In this document: piece by piece, positions 22,434 through 32,152 of the stretch | Layout: every line of letters starts with the position of its first letter | Numbering within the stretch: the first letter of the stretch is position 1 | Assembly: GCA_019918135.1 (NCBI GenBank) | Contig: WBZZ01003187.1 | Coordinates: 50,279 to 114,278 of the forward strand | Direction of reading: 5' to 3' | DNA: 64,000 bases | DNA from: Paulinella micropora | Taxonomy: Eukaryota; Cercozoa; Imbricatea; Euglyphida; Paulinellidae | The notes under the pieces: generated by a model | Told to the model about the DNA's origin: nothing | Seen by the model: the letters and a program-made list of their open reading frames with translations, nothing else | Databases searched by the model: none | Program-made: the position numbers and the translations under genes

Positions 22434-25289
22434 CTAGCCAGGACGGCCGCGCCGCGCAACATCAACGTCACTTGGGGGAGAGGGTGGGACAGAAGCTGAT
22501 GGAACCTCAGTGAGGTCAATCACCTCCTCGCCCCCATCCTCCACCCCAAGCTCCTCCCTTTTACCCTCCCTAGCAGACCAACACTCAGACACATATGATC
22601 CAAACAACACATCCAACTTTGGAGGGGGACGCAACGCTGTAACCCCTAACAACGCAGCAAGCCTAAAGTTACTGCGGAAGCGCGACTTCCCCTGAAAAAG
22701 CTTACAAAACAATCGTGATTGATCCACAGGCGACATATCATCCCAACCCTGCCGCACAGAGCCCTCCCGCTCCCGCCCAAGCAACACATCCTCCACCACA
22801 ACCTTACCGCCTACGACCTCACCACCCTCCTCACTCCCTCCATCCCCCTCAGCACCCCCCACAGCCATGCCACCGAGCCTCTGCATACTCAGCAACAGCT
22901 GCTTACGTCTCGCCTCATGCATGGGGCAATCCCATAAGAAGTGCGCAAGGGACTCATTGACATCATCATGACAACAGAAGCAGCGAGGGGACATGCCACT
23001 GACCAACTTGCTGCGGTACAACCGAAGGCGGTTGTTGCAGCTGAGCAACCTTCTCCGAAGCAGATTATAATGCGCATCATCAAGGGCTACCCATCTTGGG
23101 AACTCCTTAGTTCTAAAGACTTGTCTTAGGATGACTCGCAGGCCATCAGTAAGATCGCTGCCTGCCTCTCGCTTGTCCCACATCAGTTGCTGCACCATCT
23201 TGACGTCCTGCTGAAGGGCCCACTTGTCCACAGTCGAACACCAACCCTCGAGGTCCTTCTCTGAGCTATTTAGGAGCTCGTGAAGTCCTTGTTGTAGATC
23301 CATTGAGTCCCTGATAGCGCCTTCGGCCTCCGCAGTCCAGTCGGATTTGACTTGAGATGCGATGACAGGAAATCGCTTCTCCGGTAGAACACGCAGCCGT
23401 CCATAGAACTTCAGTTGCGCCGCCCGCCGCAAACGCTCCGCACTCAAAGAGCGCGCCAGAAAGAGTGTAATCCACTTGCTTGTCTTAGGGCTGATGCCGA
23501 GAATCATCCTCATGGGGCGCAGCATTGCTGCCTCCAGCTTGGTGAGCTGCGATACGGGGGCACGCCAGACATCGAAGGCGTACTTCAGCTTGGCCCCCAC
23601 AAGTTGATTCCAGCACATGAGACGATACCTAGCTTGTATCTCACCTGCACACCACAAAGAGTACCAACCTGCGGTGGCGACTTCAGTGACACGCGTAGCC
23701 CGCAGGGCCTGCTCCTTCCACTTCAGGTCGTCGGTGATAACCACTCCCAGGTACTTGTACTGACTGGTGACACAAAGCTTCTGGCCGCGAAACCACACCA
23801 CGGGCTCACCTCGCTCCCTGATACTTGGTCGTTTCGCCTTGCTCGACGTGTAAATGGGCATGATTTCCGTCTTGCCGGGCTTCAAGTTGACTTCCAGCCG
23901 GTAATCTTCCGCGAACTTGGCCACAACATTGACCATCTTCTGGAGCTCGGTGCGACTGTGAGCGATGAGGGCCACGTCGTCCGCGTATAGAAGTGCCTTG
24001 ATGTCGTTCAGCCGCTTCACATCCGTGATCTTGAGGGCACTCGCCAGCCGATCACACAGCTCATCCATAAAGACGTTGAAGAGTGTGGGAGAGAGAGGGG
24101 ACCCCTGTTGGACGCCTACACCCTCCAGTACTTCGGGGGTGAGTGCTCCATCAACTAGCACTTGCGACGAAGTCTGCTCGTAGCACCTGCGTAGCGTGCG
24201 CCAGAACTTGCCCCTTACACCCAGCTTCCAGAGCCTCTCAAATAGGCCATCTCTCCAAACAGACGGGAAAGCCTTGCGTAGATCGACGAACAGGACATAC
24301 GACTCCCGCTTCTGCTGCTGACGCCCCTTCAACCTCTGCCAAAGTGTAAAGACCTGATCCGTAGTGCGACGCCCCGGGCGGAAGCCTCCCTGCTCTGGAC
24401 GTAGCTTATCCGGGCCATCCACGAAGAGCGTTAGACGAGTAGCTAATAAGGACAGATACAGCTTACCAAGGCAACTAATGATCGAGATATCCCTCCAGTT
24501 GTCAGGATCCGTAGGATCCCCACCCTTGGGGATATTGACGATGATTCCCTTGCCCCAAGCTTTTGGAGTCCTCTCGGCTTCTCGAATCCAGTTGAAGTAC
24601 TGCGTTAAGTAGCCATTGATGTAGGCGCCGCCATACTTGAGCATCTCGTTCTTCACTTTGTCCTCGCCACAAGCTTTGTGGTTATTCAGGGCACGTTGCC
24701 TTGCAAGGACCTCCTCTTGCGTGAACGGCTTGTCCAGCTCTTTGCAAGTGTCTTCACCTACTTCGTGCTCCTTCATAGCCCGGGCCACCTCATCTCTGAA
24801 GCGATCGTTCCAGTGGAACTGCCGCTTAGCTTCGGCTTCCTCCCACTCCAGCGAGCCTGCTTCTGCACAGCACTCCACCACAACAGCCGCACTTGCCGGA
24901 TTTTCCCGTGGCTTCACCGAATTTTTCCGAAATTCCTCCCACCGAGCGACCTTTTCCGGCAGCGTACACGCCAGTGAGCCATCCTCCCTTTGCACCGGCG
25001 CGGAGACCTTCGTTCTGCGTGCCCCGCCAAGCCGCTTCGCGAGTAGCCAAAAGCGCTTTGAGGATTGCTCGCGTTGACATTTGACCGCTTCTTCCTGCAC
25101 TTGCTTGAAGGAGGCGGACTTCTTGGCCCGAGTTGCCTTCCGAATTTGCTTGCGGAGCCGTAGCCAATTCAGACGGGCTTCCGCATTCGATTCATCCCTC
25201 CTGTATGCTGCGTAGGCCTCCGGCGCTGTTGAATGAGCTCCTTTAGCTCCCCGTCGAACCAATTGTTGGTGAAACGGGGTCGTATACAT
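22434..25289 (-). CDS. LINE reverse transcriptase open frame
   Basis: Long minus-strand frame, the C-terminal part of a non-LTR polyprotein. RT blocks in order: NNHKACGEDKVKNEMLKYGG, NIPKGGDPTDPDNWRDISI, LFVDLRKAFPSVW (catalytic Asp), GVQQGSPLSPTLFNVFMDEL, LLYADDVALIA (catalytic pair) and YKYLGVVITDDLKW. Near the C-terminus is a CCHC knuckle, CFCCHDDVNESLAHFLWDC. No RNase H. Its start overlaps the endonuclease frame (25169-27313); the frames switch near 25220, so the true protein is probably one polyprotein split by a single-nt shift. No other damage seen, so this is a young element. Jockey/CR1/R1-like layout; clade uncertain. Confidence 0.9.
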   Translation of the reverse strand: MYTTPFHQQLVRRGAKGAHSTAPEAYAAYRRDESNAEARLNWLRLRKQIRKATRAKKSASFKQVQEEAVKCQREQSSKRFWLLAKRLGGARRTKVSAPVQREDGSLACTLPEKVARWEEFRKNSVKPRENPASAAVVVECCAEAGSLEWEEAEAKRQFHWNDRFRDEVARAMKEHEVGEDTCKELDKPFTQEEVLARQRALNNHKACGEDKVKNEMLKYGGAYINGYLTQYFNWIREAERTPKAWGKGIIVNIPKGGDPTDPDNWRDISIISCLGKLYLSLLATRLTLFVDGPDKLRPEQGGFRPGRRTTDQVFTLWQRLKGRQQQKRESYVLFVDLRKAFPSVWRDGLFERLWKLGVRGKFWRTLRRCYEQTSSQVLVDGALTPEVLEGVGVQQGSPLSPTLFNVFMDELCDRLASALKITDVKRLNDIKALLYADDVALIAHSRTELQKMVNVVAKFAEDYRLEVNLKPGKTEIMPIYTSSKAKRPSIRERGEPVVWFRGQKLCVTSQYKYLGVVITDDLKWKEQALRATRVTEVATAGWYSLWCAGEIQARYRLMCWNQLVGAKLKYAFDVWRAPVSQLTKLEAAMLRPMRMILGISPKTSKWITLFLARSLSAERLRRAAQLKFYGRLRVLPEKRFPVIASQVKSDWTAEAEGAIRDSMDLQQGLHELLNSSEKDLEGWCSTVDKWALQQDVKMVQQLMWDKREAGSDLTDGLRVILRQVFRTKEFPRWVALDDAHYNLLRRRLLSCNNRLRLYRSKLVSGMSPRCFCCHDDVNESLAHFLWDCPMHEARRKQLLLSMQRLGGMAVGGAEGDGGSEEGGEVVGGKVVVEDVLLGREREGSVRQGWDDMSPVDQSRLFCKLFQGKSRFRSNFRLAALLGVTALRPPPKLDVLFGSYVSECWSAREGKREELGVEDGGEEVIDLTEVPSASVPPSPPSDVDVARRGRPG

Positions 25290-27313
25290 CTGGAGCCAAG
25301 GACCCGGTGCGCCGCCATTCGGAAGGACTGCGCCACTCGCTCGGTGACGTCATCTACCACCCGTTGGCTGTCGGCACCACCCGATAGGTCAAGCTCAGGC
25401 AGCTGATGTACTCCAAGCTTCTGTAGGCAATGCTGGAATACGTCATCGAACTTGTCGCGTAGATAATCCAGCGGTTGCTTCGCAGCGTGATCATTACCCG
25501 AGACACCAGCACCAATAAGCTTATCAACACGAAAGGACCTGTAAGGTTTCGCAGCCCGCTTTGGCCGGCGCTGGCCGCTCCACGTCAGTTCGGCCCATAC
25601 TGCCTTGTGGTCCGTATCAAGATCATCTTCGCATAGTCCGAACTTTGCTCCAGATGCCAGGCCAGGCGACGCGCAGATGTAATCGAGGAGGTGCTTGCCT
25701 GTGCCCATGCCGCGCTGCTCACGCCGGGACCACCAGTAGGACCCTTCCACTGGGCACGAGAAGCCGCTCAGATTTCGCAGGCCCGAAGCGACGAGGACAG
25801 CCGCGAGTCTCTTGCCGTTCTCCGAACGTACCGGTGCTCCCTTATCATCGACCTCCCCGTGCTGACCGACGATGCCCTCCTCTTTTCGGCTGCATGCCGG
25901 CCCGAGCTTCGCGTTGGCATCCGCCACCGTGACCACAAGACCTTTGGCTCCAAAAAAAGCTATAGCTGCCTGCCAGGCCGCATACGCCTCTGACGACTCT
26001 TCTTCCTGCGTTTCCTGGGGAAAGTAGCCGTTGCCCACATAGATATCCTGAGCGCCGGTAACACCCGAGGCGATACGCAGCCACACTTGCTGCCGGTGGT
26101 CGACGGGGGCTGACACCAGGTTGCAATACGGACCAAGGAAGTTAGCCACCGCGAATAGAACCCCACCCTTGCAGCGATTTTTCTCGCTGACCTCCGCAGG
26201 TTTTCCAAAAATCCGGAATCCATCCAGGCTGCATTTGGAAAGTTGCTTCTTGCCCATGCGGTGCTCCTGAGCTCCGATGACTAGCCAGCCCTCGTGCTTG
26301 TAGAATGATGCCCATTCCGCCGTGCCTACGTTGTCGTATCCCGTTTTACCCTGCCAGTTGTGACTCGCGACGAGTAGCTTGAAGCCGGTATCGAACTGCT
26401 TGGAGCGGTGCTTCTTGGCTCGTTTCCGGACCCGACGGCCGCGCTTGGCTTCCGCCCTCGTGCTGCCCCCCTCTGCAGGTGCTTGCGCAGGTTGGTCCCC
26501 CACTGCACTGGCCGCCGAATGCAGGGGCACCACATGCACATCAGCACACTCAGACACACACTTAGGTGCATCGGCAGCCAATTCCGAAGACACCACCTGC
26601 ACATCATTGACACATTCTCCATGCAGAGGAAAGACGCGATATCCCGTCGCAGCTTCCTCCTTCCGGACCGCCGCTTCCCCACGCAGATGGATGCGAATAA
26701 GCCTTCGGACACGTTCCCTGTCCCTGAACCTGCGCCCAAGGGCCACATTGACCCCTCTGCCGAAGAATTTGAGATGTTTGAGTTGCTGCAACGCCGTCTG
26801 CCTGCTGTCATCGTCCTCGTAGACCAGCTCCAGGTGACGAGACATTCGCTGGCCTTGCCACTCCATTACCGGGACCACCAGACCAAGACCGCTCATTTTG
26901 GAGGCGATCTCCTGTAGATTGGCGCGTTCTGAAAGCCCCCAGACAATCAGATTACGCCCGTCCTTGTCGTACCGATCTACCCGCCGGTACCGTCGAGGCG
27001 GCGGTGCCATCTGCCATATAGCGCCGCTCGCCTTATGTTGAAGCGCCGACCCGTGTGCCAGGTTTGGGGAGGAAGGATGAGGCGCAGCTAAGATAGCCTC
27101 TCCACGTGGTTCAGGAATTCCGTCATTTACGCGAGCCCTCATCCTCCCATCCTGGGACATCGGGCCAGAGCCCGTCGAAGAGGCATTCCCACGGGGATTG
27201 TCCAGGTCTTCGGCGATTCTACCTTGTCCCATAAGGGCCACAGTGGTAGCTCCGTGCTTCGCGTATTTGTAATCCATTGAGAGTAGTAGACGGCCAATGT
27301 CGCTGGCCATCAC
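25169..27313 (-). CDS. LINE N-terminal region and AP-type endonuclease
   Basis: N-terminal part has NLIVWGLSERANLQEIASK and a following RRM-like stretch as in LINE ORF1/gag-like regions, then a very basic linker (RVRKRAKKHRSK). The endonuclease has ASHNWQGK (Asn), IGAQEHRMGKKQ (Glu), TVADANAKLGP (Asp/Asn), LLDYICASPG and LDTDHKAVWAEL (His). These match the metal- and DNA-handling residues of APE-like LINE endonucleases, which nick the target. It ends by running out of frame into the RT frame near 25220. ATG at the 5' end (27311-27313). Confidence 0.85.
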   Translation of the reverse strand: MMASDIGRLLLSMDYKYAKHGATTVALMGQGRIAEDLDNPRGNASSTGSGPMSQDGRMRARVNDGIPEPRGEAILAAPHPSSPNLAHGSALQHKASGAIWQMAPPPRRYRRVDRYDKDGRNLIVWGLSERANLQEIASKMSGLGLVVPVMEWQGQRMSRHLELVYEDDDSRQTALQQLKHLKFFGRGVNVALGRRFRDRERVRRLIRIHLRGEAAVRKEEAATGYRVFPLHGECVNDVQVVSSELAADAPKCVSECADVHVVPLHSAASAVGDQPAQAPAEGGSTRAEAKRGRRVRKRAKKHRSKQFDTGFKLLVASHNWQGKTGYDNVGTAEWASFYKHEGWLVIGAQEHRMGKKQLSKCSLDGFRIFGKPAEVSEKNRCKGGVLFAVANFLGPYCNLVSAPVDHRQQVWLRIASGVTGAQDIYVGNGYFPQETQEEESSEAYAAWQAAIAFFGAKGLVVTVADANAKLGPACSRKEEGIVGQHGEVDDKGAPVRSENGKRLAAVLVASGLRNLSGFSCPVEGSYWWSRREQRGMGTGKHLLDYICASPGLASGAKFGLCEDDLDTDHKAVWAELTWSGQRRPKRAAKPYRSFRVDKLIGAGVSGNDHAAKQPLDYLRDKFDDVFQHCLQKLGVHQLPELDLSGGADSQRVVDDVTERVAQSFRMAAHRVLGSRCIRPRFTNNWFDGELKELIQQRRRPTQHTGGMNRMRKPV

Positions 27314-28280
27314 CGCCGCGCCTCTTTACGCCGAGGAAAGCGCCCGCCCATGCAAATAGCATCGGCGGTATCTGCAACACACACTACACGCATTTCCGCC
27401 GGTGTCACTGGAAGCTGCCGCGTCGCTTCGTGCCCTTCGGCGCCCGCCAGCACCCCCAGCGTCGCCAGAACCTGCATCACGCACTACACACACTCTCCAT
27501 CGCATCGCCAACGCCTCTACTCTCATGCCTTATGGACTTTCAGCTGCTCCTAACAATACACATCATGAGGTACGGGTGTCCCCGAGTGGAGCCAGATCGG
27601 ACGGCGTGCCGCTGAAACTCCTTCCCCCACGTGGGTATAGAAGGCGCGAACCTAGCGGCAAGTATAGTAATCCCAGCCGAAGCTGCTCAGTTAGAAATGC
27701 AATGGTGGAGGTTGTGAAGGCATGGGGCAAGGCACGGCAACGCAGCAAGGCACTGGCAAGGCATTGGGACACTGAAGCCCCTCTCCAACGTGCGCGTCAT
27801 CATGTATTCCAGTTAGGCAATCCCGAAGAAGCGAAGATAGGGAGGAGACAAAACCCAGATAGGATGAAGATAGGATTAACATGAAGCCGAAATGGAGCCG
27901 AGTTGGAACAGGTCAACTCGGCCCCATCTCGGCTCAATGTGAATCCTATCTTCAACCCATCTCGGTACTGTTTCCTCCGAATGCTCACCTCAACAAGATC
28001 ACCAAACCGGAACTGGAAGCCCCCAGGCATTTACTCGGCAGGAAATTCGGCGAAAATGGGCTAACCAGGAAACCAGACCCAAACCAACAGCCAAGAAAAA
28101 CGAGCCAACCAACAATCCAACAGACAACCCCACAACCTGCCTGGCCGAACCCCTACCGAGTAAATGCCCAGTTGAGAGTTGCGCATATCCCGGCGACCGC
28201 CCTCCCCAAGCGGTCACCTTCGTGGGGAGAGGCCCAACCACCTCCTCTTCCCATGGAGTGCCATCTTGTGCACCCCTCCA
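27314..28280. other. LINE 5' flank and unclassified sequence
   Basis: No gene supported. The part next to 27313 may be the LINE 5' UTR. The rest is mixed-composition sequence ending at the (AAT)n array from 28281. Confidence 0.4.
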
Positions 28281-28331
<51 letters not shown>

Positions 28332-28599
28332 GTGCTTCTCTGTCAATGGCTGATGCATTTCTGCACATGCGCCTCCATCGTCTCACCCGTGAGGGGAGTA
28401 CGAAGAATTGACGATAAGCTCTAATGACACCCCCGCAAGGGCAGTTCCAACACTTCCAGACGGGCCGGTATGTTCAATGAAAATACTGGTCCAGAAATAG
28501 ACCGGTATGTTCAATGAAAATACTGGTAGCACCGACGGGAATCGAACTGGCGACAGGGCCCAGATGGTAGAACTTGACCACTGGGCTATCACGGTGTCC
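28332..28599 (-). mobile_element. tRNA-derived SINE, family A, full copy, inverted
   Basis: Tail (AAT)n at 28281-28331 on the plus strand, then the whole unit to gtgtcc, including the duplicated internal segment. The tRNA-like head abuts another AAT array. Confidence 0.9.
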
Positions 28600-28660
<61 letters not shown>

Positions 28661-28698
28661 TAATAATAATAATAATAATAATGATAATAATAATAATA

Positions 28699-28777
28699 GT
28701 GCTTCTCTGTCCGACGGGAATCGAACTGGCGACAGGTCCCAGATGGTAGGCCTTAACCACTGGGCTATCGCGGCGCC

Positions 28778-28778
<1 letters not shown>
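28699..28778 (-). mobile_element. SINE family A, internally deleted copy
   Basis: gtgcttctctgt (last tail bases) is fused directly to the tRNA-like head (ccgacgggaatcgaactggc). The whole body is missing, leaving about 80 bp with head and ATT tail. Confidence 0.8.
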
Positions 28779-28849
<71 letters not shown>

Positions 28850-29021
28850 GTGTATCTCCTGCCAATTGCTGAGCCAAAAGGCCATGTGCATCCAGTCCTC
28901 CATTCCATAAGGAAAGTCTCCACACCAATCGGTGGAATAAAGGAAGTGACGGCATAGAACATTACTCTAGGAGCTTTATACCAATCAGCCCATGGAAAGG
29001 ACCGATGGCCTATGTACTCCC

Positions 29022-29022
<1 letters not shown>
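28850..29022 (-). mobile_element. SINE-like element, family B, copy 3, inverted
   Basis: Reverse complement of 20325-20497, full length, between AAT arrays. Confidence 0.85.
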
Positions 29023-29059
<37 letters not shown>

Positions 29060-29290
29060 GTGCTTCTCTGTCAATGGCTGATGCAAATCTGCACATGCGC
29101 CTCCATCGTCTCACCCGTGAGGGGAGTACGAAGAATTGACGATAGGCTCTAATGACACCCCCGCATGGGCAGTTCCAACACTTCCAGACGGACCGGTATG
29201 TTCAATGAAAATACTGGTGGCACCGACGGGAATCGAACTGGCGACAGGGCCCAGATGGTAGAACTTGACCACTGGGCTATCACGGTGTCC
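29060..29290 (-). mobile_element. tRNA-derived SINE, family A, full copy, inverted
   Basis: Full unit with single internal segment. Both ends touch AAT arrays (29023-29059 and 29291-29369). Confidence 0.9.
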
Positions 29291-29369
<79 letters not shown>

Positions 29370-29610
29370 GATTTAGTAATGTGTGATTCGCCGGTTTTCA
29401 CATTTCGTACTCACTGGCGTTTCCGGCTGTCCGGCTTGTCACCCGTTGCTAAGATTCATGATAATATATTAATATTTTTCTGCATTTCTATGTTATTAAT
29501 AATTCAGGTACGATTCGATGAAAAAACTGTATCTGAATCATTTACTAACATATATATTGTAAGTTCGAGATTCACTTACACAGAAAGACTAGAAAAAAAG
29601 GAAAAGAAGC

Positions 29611-29637
29611 GACAGAGAGAGAGAGAGAGAGATCTCA

Positions 29638-29722
<85 letters not shown>
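29611..29722. repeat. (GA)n/(CT)n microsatellite
   Basis: A GA stretch immediately followed by a long CT stretch, so it can fold back on itself. Confidence 0.9.
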
Positions 29723-29723
29723 T

Positions 29724-30143
29724 TTAACCCAAACATTTTATTATTAATAATTCAGTGTTTCAGCGTAGCTTTTTTTGTCAAAGGAAGTCGCCGGCCGGTC
29801 ATTATTCAAACATATTATTACAAGTATCTGTTTGATAAATTGAAATGTATAATTTGTTAGCTTGTAATTCTATTATATATATTTTAATAATTTTACATAA
29901 CATGAGCAGTAAACCATTAAATTCCTAGGAAACTTTTTAACCCAAACATTTTGTTATTAATAATTCAGTGTTTCAGTGTAACTTCTTTTTGTCAAAGGAA
30001 GTCGCCGGCCTGTCAATATTCAAACATATTATTCAAAGTATCTATTTGATCAATTGAAATGTATAATCTGTTAGCTTGTAATTCTATTCTATATTTTAAT
30101 AATTTTAGATAACATGAGCGGTAAACGATTTCCTAGGAAACTT
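29724..30143. repeat. Tandem duplication, about 213-bp period
   Basis: ttaacccaaacatttt ... taattcagtgtttcag ... gtcgccggcc ... cctaggaaactt occurs twice back to back (29724-29936 and 29937-30143) with scattered substitutions. No coding content. Confidence 0.85.
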
Positions 30144-30194
30144 CCTCTAAAATTTTTTCTAGAAATTTTTTACACTTTCATACACTTAAATTTT

Positions 30195-30605
30195 CAGGTG
30201 TTGTAAGTTACGTTACGTTACGTTACGTGGTGACGTTACGTAAGTTACGTTACGTAAGTTACTTTACGTTACGTAACGTAACGTAAGTTAGTGACGTAAG
30301 TTAGTGACGTAACGTTACGTACGTTACGTTACGTAAGCTACGATAGGTAACGTGACGTAACGTTACGTTACTGTTACGTTACGTTACGTTACGCCGTTAC
30401 GATATGTTACGCTACGTAAGTAACTTTAAGTTACGTAACGTTACGTTAGTTACGTTACGTAAGTTTTACGTTACGTATTAATAACTTACGTAAGTTACGT
30501 CAGTTACGTAACGTAACGTAACGTTAGGTTACGTTACGTTGCGTAACGGTTATGTTACTTAACGTAACAGTTACGTTACGTTGCGTTATGTTACGCAAGT
30601 TACAT
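30195..30605. repeat. TTACG/CGTAA-rich array
   Basis: About 400 bp of ttacg and cgtaa pentamers mixed in both orientations, so that ttacgtaa palindromes recur. Not a recognised telomere repeat. Confidence 0.8.
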
Positions 30606-30644
30606 GCGCCAACATATGGACGCTTCTAACTCCGGTGAATAATT

Positions 30645-30647
30645 CCG

Positions 30648-30682
<35 letters not shown>

Positions 30683-30905
30683 CCGGGGATAATTCCGGGG
30701 ATAATTGTAATGTGAAACTGCCCAAAAGGAGTTCACTCGATAGGGGTCTATATTATTTTTAATATATTCGATAGGGGACTAATTATTTGCGCTAGGCTTC
30801 TTAAGGCTTACGAAGAAAGCCGCAGCCGATCGGACCTATATTCATTATTTAGGGTAATTATAATTATCCGGATAATTATCCGGATAATTATCCGGATAAT
30901 TAGAA
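30645..30905. repeat. Short palindromic repeats
   Basis: (TA)n at 30650-30680 with several attccggggata units, then tccggataatta repeated at 30865-30900; each unit is self-complementary. They lie directly upstream of the gypsy fragment. Confidence 0.7.
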
Positions 30906-30912
30906 AATGCTT

Positions 30913-31726
30913 TACTGTGGCCCCATGGTCGTCGGATGGGTTTTGGAAAATCTACAGACGATTCGTTTCAAGGTAGAATACCTCCCCGGTAAACAAAACC
31001 TCCTCCCGGATGGTCTGTCCCGTGTCCCTTGCATAAGCCCAGGCGTCCCGACTCTCATCGGCGAAGCCGAAGCTACCCTACAGCTCCTCGCAACTATTCC
31101 ATTGCCCAGAGCAGGCTCTACTCTCTGGCTCGCCGTCGAAGGCACACATGCCGCTTTGGAGACGAAACTCAAGTCTCTCAGAGTCTCCTGCCGCATCATC
31201 CGCGCTGGCCCAACCCTACGGAGCATTCAAGCCCCGTGGGACTTGGCTATTGTCATCCCCGCTGCTGAACGCTCTCCGGCCGTCGCGCGTGACATATTTG
31301 CCCTTCGCAAGCCATTTGCCCTGCTCATGCCGAAAGACCTCGTCCACTGCGTCCCGGACCATACCCTCCCACAAGAGGCCGTCGAGACGTGTCGCAAGAT
31401 CCTATTTCTTGACGACAACTTAGTGTGGCTAGTCTTTGGCCTTGGCATAGAACAACATTAAATATACCCTCTTGTTGCTACTTCGCACGCCCCTCGCGTC
31501 ACGCGCCAGCAGATCATGGACGCGCAACGACAAGACGCCTTCACGGCCCCTCTCTGGACAGACAACGTCTCTACCGTCTCTGCCGGATCAACAGAATTGA
31601 CTCTTCGTCAAGGCCTCGCCGTCCTCGCCGACGCCAGCAGTCAACATTGAAGATCTACGTCCCAGAAGAGCTGCGCCGCCCACTGATCAACTACGCCCAC
31701 TTGATGCAGAACCACGCCAAAGCGCC
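30913..31726 (+). mobile_element. Ty3/gypsy fragment (copy 2): RNase H end and integrase linker
   Basis: Collinear with 12974-13780 of copy 1: VEYLPGKQNLLPDGLSRVPC, EAEATLQLLATIPLPRAGST, DLVHCVPDHTLPQEAVETCR, then LRRPLINYAHLMQNHAKAP, after which similarity stops. One frame break near 31460 and others later. It ends at the same amino-acid position at which copy 1 jumps over its integrase core. Confidence 0.85.
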
Positions 31727-31749
31727 GACACTCGTCGCGCTGCCGACCC

Positions 31750-31779
31750 CGCCTCGCCGCGCTGTCGCGCGGCGAGGCG
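31750..31779. repeat. GC-rich perfect hairpin
   Basis: cgcctcgccgcgc, loop tgtc, gcgcggcgaggcg: a 13-bp perfect stem 24 bp past the gypsy breakpoint. Confidence 0.85.
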
Positions 31780-32152
31780 ACGTTATTCATAGCTATTTCT
31801 AGCAATTTCAGTTACCTTTACTTAGGTAGTTGTTTTGTCAATAAGCCGGACAAGTATTACCAAAGTGACCTGAGAAGTTTCTAATACATCCTTTTACAGT
31901 CATAATTACATCAGTCTTATATTTACCTAACTCAGAGTCATCATGACGGTAGCAGTCATTATCTCACCAGCATCTAAGTTAATCAGTTTTGTGACGTGGC
32001 AGTTTTGTCACGGTTTCAGTTCTGTTATTATACTTATTATTAAAGTGCGTATTCCCATACTGCGGTAGTAGACTTGCCGGTGTTGCCCACATTGATCCTG
32101 AAAGGGATCGGGAAAGGTTCCTTTAATAAGTACGAGTAGTTACTCAAATGTT
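31780..32152. other. Possible copia 5' LTR/leader
   Basis: Non-coding AT-rich sequence before the copia gag. A 5' LTR and primer-binding site are expected here (attgatcctgaaagggatcggg at about 32090 is where one would look), but no matching 3' LTR was found, so this is positional inference only. Confidence 0.3.

Noticed and set aside
30195-30605. Telomeric repeat
   Set aside because: TTACG/CGTAA occurs in both orientations and is irregular, unlike known telomere arrays; it is flanked by retrotransposon sequence on both sides.
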